NCBI RefSeq assembly: GCF_035582795.1
Contig: NW_027445624.1
Coordinates: forward strand, 1,178,001-1,242,000
DNA from: Mycteria americana
Taxonomy: Eukaryota; Chordata; Aves; Ciconiiformes; Ciconiidae
Direction of reading: 5' to 3'
DNA length: 64,000 nucleotides
Shown: positions 58,515-64,000 of the stretch, one piece after another
Layout: each line of letters begins with the position of its first letter
Numbering within the stretch: the first letter of the stretch is position 1
Notes under the pieces: model-generated
Databases searched by the model: none
What the model saw: only the letters and a program-made list of their open reading frames with translations
Told to the model about the DNA's origin: nothing
Position numbers and translations under genes: made by a program

Positions 58515-61500
58515 GTAAAAGAAACAAGAAAGTTCAGTCACAAATATGCAGGAAACCTGCCATTCACACACTTGGTGCCCACGCAGTAGCATTATCAAGG
58601 CCCTGCCTATACACAAAAGATGAAATTAATGCACTGCGGAGGAGAGAGCAGGAACAGCACCCTGGCACCCACGATTAGTAACAATTGCTGCTCTCAACTG
58701 GGGCTTAGTCAATGTGCAAGCACACTGCTGAGCCAGACACGAAACCGAGCGCATCACTTAATCCGGGGTGCCACATACACTCTACCTTCTTCCATCGCCT
58801 CCTGCCGAGGAATTGTTTTCCAGGCTCCTCCATCTCATCGCACCTTAGATAACTGCACTCTGGCTCAGGCCTGACTGGGGGAACTTCTCAGGACTTTAAC
58901 TTTACTTCGGGCTTGGTACAAGCATGAGGCTTCATCCTTTTGGCTTGGCCCCCAGCAGAAGGTGGGCAAGTGGCAGGTTTGCAAGTGGTCTGAAACTGAG
59001 TGGTTTTGGATCTGAGCTTGGACACCTACCAGAGATTAAACACCAACCAGAGAAAGAGCCCAGAGAAACTCTCTTAGAGAGTAGCAGAAAGAAACATCAG
59101 GGCTGAGCACTGCTTAACACACAGGGTTTGGAATTTTGGAGACTGCAGCTCCCAACACACTCGCCTCTTTGAAGGGAAACACCCTTTGGCTTTTGATCCT
59201 GACAGAAATATCACAGGCTGCCCTCACTTCCACTTTGCCGTTGCCTGAAGTGTTTGCTTGGCCATGTCCAGTTCTCTTCCGTGCTTACAAAGTGCGTTTA
59301 ATCTGCAAAACAGTCAGGACTACAAACTGGCAGCCAAATGCCTCTCCTCTCAAAGATGTGGAAAGTGAACTTAAAGGCAACACAGGGACCATGACAAGCC
59401 TTCTGCTCTGGGTTAGCTTTTAAAAAGCAAGGTCTTCTGAACCTCTGTTTTCCAGCTGCCGCCAACAGCTGCAGAAAGGGTCTGCTCTTGATCAGCTGGA
59501 TGATCAATGCTAACTACCAAAGTCCAGTACAGCACGTTACACCTCAGGCTTCACGTTTTGAGCCCAGCCCCAAGGCCTGAATAATCTCTCTCCTGCCACT
59601 GGGATGACTGCAGCATTGCACATCCCCTGGCTTCTCAAGCTCTTCCCCAGCACTCTCCTCCTGCCTGCTCTGCTATAGGCTGCTCTAGGGTCTCAGGGAA
59701 CCATATTCTGGATCCACTCTGGCATCTCCCATCAATGAGGATACAGACATGCTCTCCCAGCACACTGTGCTCCTCTCACCTCTTCTGCTCTCTCTGCCTT
59801 GGCCGTTCCTCATCTCCAGCCACTGCTTTTGACCTTCAGTCAAATCTCCACTGCCTGTAAAATTCCCCCGATTCAAGGAAATCAACAACATGACCACGTC
59901 TTCCTCATCCTCGTCTCTCACGGGAACTTTGCTCTAGCAACCAATACAGAAAATGGCAGTGTGATCACAAAAACAGCAGGGCTTGCCCCAGAGGTAGGGG
60001 GGATGCGATTTGCTGTTGCTCTGCAGGGAAGCACAGCACAAAGAAAACCTGGGGAGGTTTACGCATTAACAACCTTACTGGGCTTTACTGGGCTTTCGCT
60101 GCCTTCTGCAGACCTCTCGGCTGCTAACATGCCAAACTTCCCAGACCCCTGCCTTTCCAGAAGGCTTATTTTGGCATGCACTAGAGTATCAGTTAACACC
60201 TGCACTGCCAAACCCGCGTAGACCTCAGCGTGCTCCTCACAGCTCTGTACTGCTGCACCTGTGGGAAGTGGGCTGTGGGAAGTGAGGCTCAGGGTGAGCA
60301 GTGCTGCACAGGTATGTGCTGGAAGGCAGCACAATGCAAATAGAAATAGGAGACTGGTGGGGAAAGGTCGAGTATCGACACTGGGAAACATGATGCCAAT
60401 TCAGTGTCTGCAGCAGGATCCCGGCAGCCACAGAACTGAGCAGCGACTCTCTTTGGAGACCACGAGGCAACAGGTCCCCTCACTCCCGCAACCCGCTCTA
60501 CGTGACATCCCACTTCTCACATCCTTGCCCTCCCTTTCCCCTCCAGCTTTCCAGGCTGTGGGAGTCGTCCTCTGAGGGTAAGACAAGAGAAAGTGCCCCT
60601 TGCTGAACCACCACCATTTCCTTCACTGCAACCACCCTGGCTCTGCACACAAGGACACAGAGCAGTGGCAGCAGTTCGCTCCTGTTCTGCTCCCTACATA
60701 CCCCTTTGATGACTTGAATGAAGTCTGCTCCCGGGATCCTTCTCGTGCCCACACCAGCCTCCTTAAGAAGTCAACTTTCTGCCACTTCTGTTTGCGCTGG
60801 AGGTGATGCAGCGTGACAAGATCCTGGGCTGCACAAAGAAGGGGCCGACGGCTCTCTGGTGGTGAGCACTGGAAAAGGTTAGAAAACACCCTGAGAGCAC
60901 CCTGACCCGTAAGAGTCACCATGACACCATCTGGACTAAAGCAGCGTAACTACTCATCTGTTCTCCTCTCTCTACTCTTCCTTTTCTTCTGAGGGTTTCC
61001 GTCAGCAGGCTTTGCTCCTGAGCTCTTGCAGATGCAAACACAAACCCTACTGTTAAGGCCTAGGAACTAACACCCATGAGCTATTTTTCAGAAGGGGCTG
61101 CGGTTACTTGTCTGACATAAGCAATGCCCAGACAGAGTTTCTGATGCACCTCCTGAGCACAGGGATGTCAACAAGGGATTTCTAAGGCTCAGAGTAGCTC
61201 ACATCATCTCAGAACCCACCACAGGCAATTGAATGTGAAAATGAGCACAAAGAAAGGGCTCTTTTCAGAATCACTATCCATTTCTTTTTCATGTCCATAT
61301 TTTCCCCACCATGGGGTGGAAACACAGACTCTGCAGTCCCTGCAGTCAAATACGGCTCTGCGGGACAGGGGGGAGAAGAAAGTAGAGAGATCGGAACAGG
61401 GAATTTTCAAATCTCGGAAGAATCAAGTGGAAATGGTTGCAAAGTGTAGCATCAATTTACAGAAATTTAAACCTGACAGAGCCAAGAAGTAGAAGTGAGT

Positions 61501-62440
61501 ATTACAGAGAACTAGAGGGGAGCACTGCAATCTAAAGGGGGAAGCAATGCAGACAGCCCTAACTGCACATTTTCACCTGATTGCCTTCAACAAAACAGGC
61601 TTGGGATCCTGACTGCTCACTTCACCCTGGAATAGTCCCGCTCCTCGCCTGAAAGCTGCTGTGCGCCTGGCTGAGCACAGATACAATCCACACAAGGAGC
61701 AATCACAGCTAAACGCTGCACTTTCCTTGCAGAAGTTGCCTTGGAAAAAAACGTTTTTTAAAAAATAAAAACTTGTTACTGCAAGACCCAGGAAGAAAAA
61801 AATCTGACACAGGTTAACTGGAACTTCCTGGCGGTGGTAAAACCATCCACCCTCTGTAGCCCCATTTCCCAAAAGCCAGCAGCACAGCTTGGGTGGGGGG
61901 AAAGGCACCTATCAGACCTTGAGGCCGAGAAAGGGCCACGGGCATCTGCCAAGGGAGCTGCAGCAACCAGGAGCACTCCCCACTGGCTTCTCTCACAACA
62001 AAGCCCCGCTGCGTGCTCTCATCAGGAGGGAGAAACACCTTCCGTGTCTGGAAATCCCCATTTATGAAAGGCTGTCAACAGCGATGGGGTTGTCCACAAG
62101 CACGAGACCCACATGAAGGCCTGGGGACAGCAAAGGCACCTGGCCTGGCCCCACCACAGCATGCCTGCTCCAAAGCTTGGAGCCGCCTCTTGGAGAGGAG
62201 GCCACTCTACCTTCCCCTGGCCTGTGGACATGAAACACCGACCTCCAGCTCTCAGGGCTCGGGCTGGTGACCCTTGGGGCAGCAGCAGGAACCGCTCTGA
62301 CCCTGCTTGTGGGGGTGTCCCTGGGGCTGAGCACTTGGCCCAGGGCTGGTGAACTGGGCCGTGGCAGGGCCCGTGGGAGATGAGGTCTCCAGGTGCTTCC
62401 CCCAGGCCCATCCGCACTGGGAGATACCTGCTCCTGCTCC
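58515..62440. other. Non-coding or unassigned region
   Basis: About 3.9 kb shows no recognised gene or mobile element. One candidate is a minus-strand piece near 60,750-60,870 that follows AACCTTTTCCAG and reads CSPPESRRPLLCAAQDLV, then HHLQRKQKWQKV; it is protein-like, but no partner exon was found. A TTACTGGGCTTTACTGGGC direct repeat lies at 60,075. Confidence 0.4.
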
Positions 62441-62443
62441 TGC

Positions 62444-62532
62444 AGCACCCCCAACCCCGGCCCCAACCCCAACCCCGGCCCCGGCCCCGGACCTGGACCT
62501 GGACCTGGACCTGGACCTGGACCTGGACCTGG
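62444..62532. repeat. C-rich hexamer minisatellite
   Basis: A stretch of CCCCAA/CCCCGG words is followed by about seven consecutive GGACCT hexamers (62,489-62,531). The strongly C-rich plus strand means the minus strand is G-rich, with G runs that could form quadruplexes. Confidence 0.9.
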
Positions 62533-62559
62533 TCCCCCCTCACCCCGGCTGCCCCCGCC

Positions 62560-62830
62560 CCTCCCTCACCCATTTCTCCTCAAGCTGCTCGGCCTCTGCC
62601 CCCTCTGGCCCCGCCCCAGCCCGGCTGGGACTGACAGGCCACCTCCGGCTCCGCTGATTGGCTCAGCCGTGGCCAATGGCGCAGCTGTTGTGGGGCAGGC
62701 ACAGGCAGCCCGGGCCTCTCCTCACGGAGCCGCCCTGCGCCCGCTGCCCCCCGCAGCGCAGCCGCTCCTCAGCCCGCCGGGACACTGGGCCTGCGGAGAG
62801 ACGGCCTTCAGGAAGGGCCATGGCACCGGG
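62560..62830. promoter_or_regulatory. CpG-rich promoter-like region with paired CCAAT boxes
   Basis: At about 62,657-62,690 an inverted CCAAT (GATTGGCTC) and a direct CCAAT (GGCCAATGGC) lie about 20 bp apart in GC-rich, CpG-rich DNA without a TATA box. This is a usual NF-Y-type promoter layout. It could serve a plus-strand gene starting near 62,820, a minus-strand gene, or both. Confidence 0.45.
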
Positions 62831-62853
62831 AGCGGTTCTCTCAGCAGCGCAAG
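62820..62853 (+). CDS. Possible first coding exon of a gene leaving the window
   Basis: An ATG in good context (GGGCCATGGCACC) at 62,820 opens MAPGAVLSAAQ and meets a GTGTGTG donor-like site after CAAG. It sits just downstream of the CCAAT-bearing CpG-rich region. The evidence is only context, and no later exon was recognised. Confidence 0.25.
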
Positions 62854-62937
62854 GTGTGTGCACAGCTCTGCCGTCCCGCAGTACTCTCTTGGGGTCTGGG
62901 CCTGCTCAGGGAGGGAGGGAAAGGAAGGGGGGGAGGG

Positions 62938-62972
62938 CAGGACAGGGGACGGGACAGGACAGGACAGGAGGG
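62938..62972 (+). repeat. GGACA short tandem repeat
   Basis: CAGGACAGGGGACGGGACAG is followed by further GGACA units. It is a short purine-rich tract within the CpG-rich region. Confidence 0.8.
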
Positions 62973-63299
62973 GAGGTGCCAGGAAGGGAGCTTCCCTGGG
63001 TTTGCTCTGCATTGGCAAGTCTTTCTGAAAATGCGGGTCTGTCTGTGCTGCCAGCCACAGCCCCAGGCCGGAGGAGCTGCGTGATGGGAGCCGCTCGCAT
63101 CGGCCAGGCCGGCACCTGTCAGGAGACAGGGCTCTGCCCCGGTCACACCGCCCGTGCTGAGCCCAGCACCAGGGCCTTCCTCAGGCCTCGCCTTTCCCCG
63201 GGCGGTGAGGAGGAGAGACGCCCTGTCCTGGCGTGGCCCAGGGCATCCTCGTGTGGCCAGAAGGACAGACGCAGCCCCCGTCACTCTCCCCATGGGGGC

Positions 63300-64000
63300 T
63301 GAGCGCTGGCCTTCTCTTCTGTCCCTGGGGCTCCCCAGTGCTGGCAGGCCCCACGGAGCTTCAGGGCCAAGCAGATGCTGGGGTGCCAGGGGCTTCTGGG
63401 GCTCAGGGCAGCTTTGGGCATGTCCGAAGCTGAGGTGTGGCTGCCCCTTTGGTTCTGCAGATGCCGTTGTTTGCTCCCCCCTTCATGGTCAAAACCATTT
63501 CTCCTCATGGCACATGGACTGGACAGAAGCCACTTCCCTGTTAGTCTGGCAGGACTTCAGGGAAACGAGGTAACAGGACTAACAGGGAAACGAGGACAGT
63601 CAGGGAAATGAGGAAGTCACAGCATGCATACAGGTATGAGGAAAGTACGGCTCTTTTTCGAGCCGTATCCAAGTTTTTCTGCTGTTTCAGATGTGAACTC
63701 AGACATTTGTGTGCATCCCAGCACCAAAGTCAGGTTTTTTTCCTCCAAGCTGCACAGCTTTTCACCAGCAGAAGTGAGTTGGGCTGAGCTGGCCTTTGGG
63801 ATAACTCGGCTCCTTTCTTTTTTCATTGTGTGCCTGCTCTTTCCCTTTTTTCCATCCTCTTTCAAAGGTAATTCTGATTTGACTTTCTGGACAGTTCATC
63901 GAGTAGGTGGACACAGGATATAAGGATAGGCTGCTCTGTACCTCCGGAGCTATAGGCTGAGCTATTCTACCTTTAAGGGCTAGATAGGTATGGGCTATGG
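63300..64000. other. Unassigned right end of window
   Basis: No gene or known repeat is recognised. Near 63,548-63,610 imperfect copies of AGGGAAACGAGG recur three times about 25-35 bp apart. Confidence 0.4.

Noticed and set aside
62393..63302. Frames of about 210 codons in the CpG-rich region
   Set aside because: They run through the hexamer minisatellite and GC-rich promoter-like DNA and show repeat-driven PG or TW peptides; no domain or splice support.

Overview
This window is vertebrate nuclear DNA, almost certainly from a bird. The evidence is two CR1 LINEs with the typical avian 3' end, an old gammaretrovirus-like endogenous retrovirus, multi-exon genes with GT-AG introns, and small GC-rich introns like those of avian microchromosomes. 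There is no bacterial or plasmid content, and no tRNA, rRNA or CRISPR array was recognised.

Layout. (1) 1-26,968 is one uninterrupted satellite of a 178-bp monomer, about 151 copies. It has higher-order and segmental duplication, and its monomers are more diverged at the right edge. (2) 26,969-32,094 is a 5'-truncated endogenous retrovirus on the plus strand. It starts inside reverse transcriptase and runs through RNase H, integrase and env remnants to a 3' LTR. (3) 32,459-36,405 is a nearly complete CR1 LINE on the minus strand with decayed ORF1 and ORF2. (4) 36,406-38,215 is a degenerate TGTAT simple repeat split by a 611-bp solo LTR. (5) 40,744-53,115 is an RBBP6-like gene on the minus strand. 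Fourteen exons have consistent phases and splice sites and encode the DWNN ubiquitin-like domain, the CCHC zinc knuckle, the RING finger and a proline-rich segment. The copy looks disabled: a one-base deletion in exon 13, an antisense CR1 fragment in the end of that exon, an in-frame stop after exon 14, and no exons for the long C-terminal half. (6) 53,116-53,665 is a GC-rich interval from which an unrecognised plus-strand gene diverges. That gene encodes a proline-rich protein with six acidic 38-48-residue modules and also carries a one-base frameshift. (7) 55,840-64,000 is mostly unassigned GC-rich DNA with two doubtful exon candidates, a C-rich hexamer minisatellite and a CpG-rich promoter-like region near 62.6-63.0 kb.

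How it fits together. The left 38 kb is a repeat landscape (satellite, ERV, LINE, simple repeat), as in pericentromeric, subtelomeric or sex-chromosome DNA. It abuts a small gene island whose two recognisable genes are head-to-head, and both carry lesions. The RBBP6-like copy keeps its introns, so it arose by DNA duplication and not by retroposition. The single-base frameshifts could be assembly errors. The CR1 insertion and the missing 3' exons could not.
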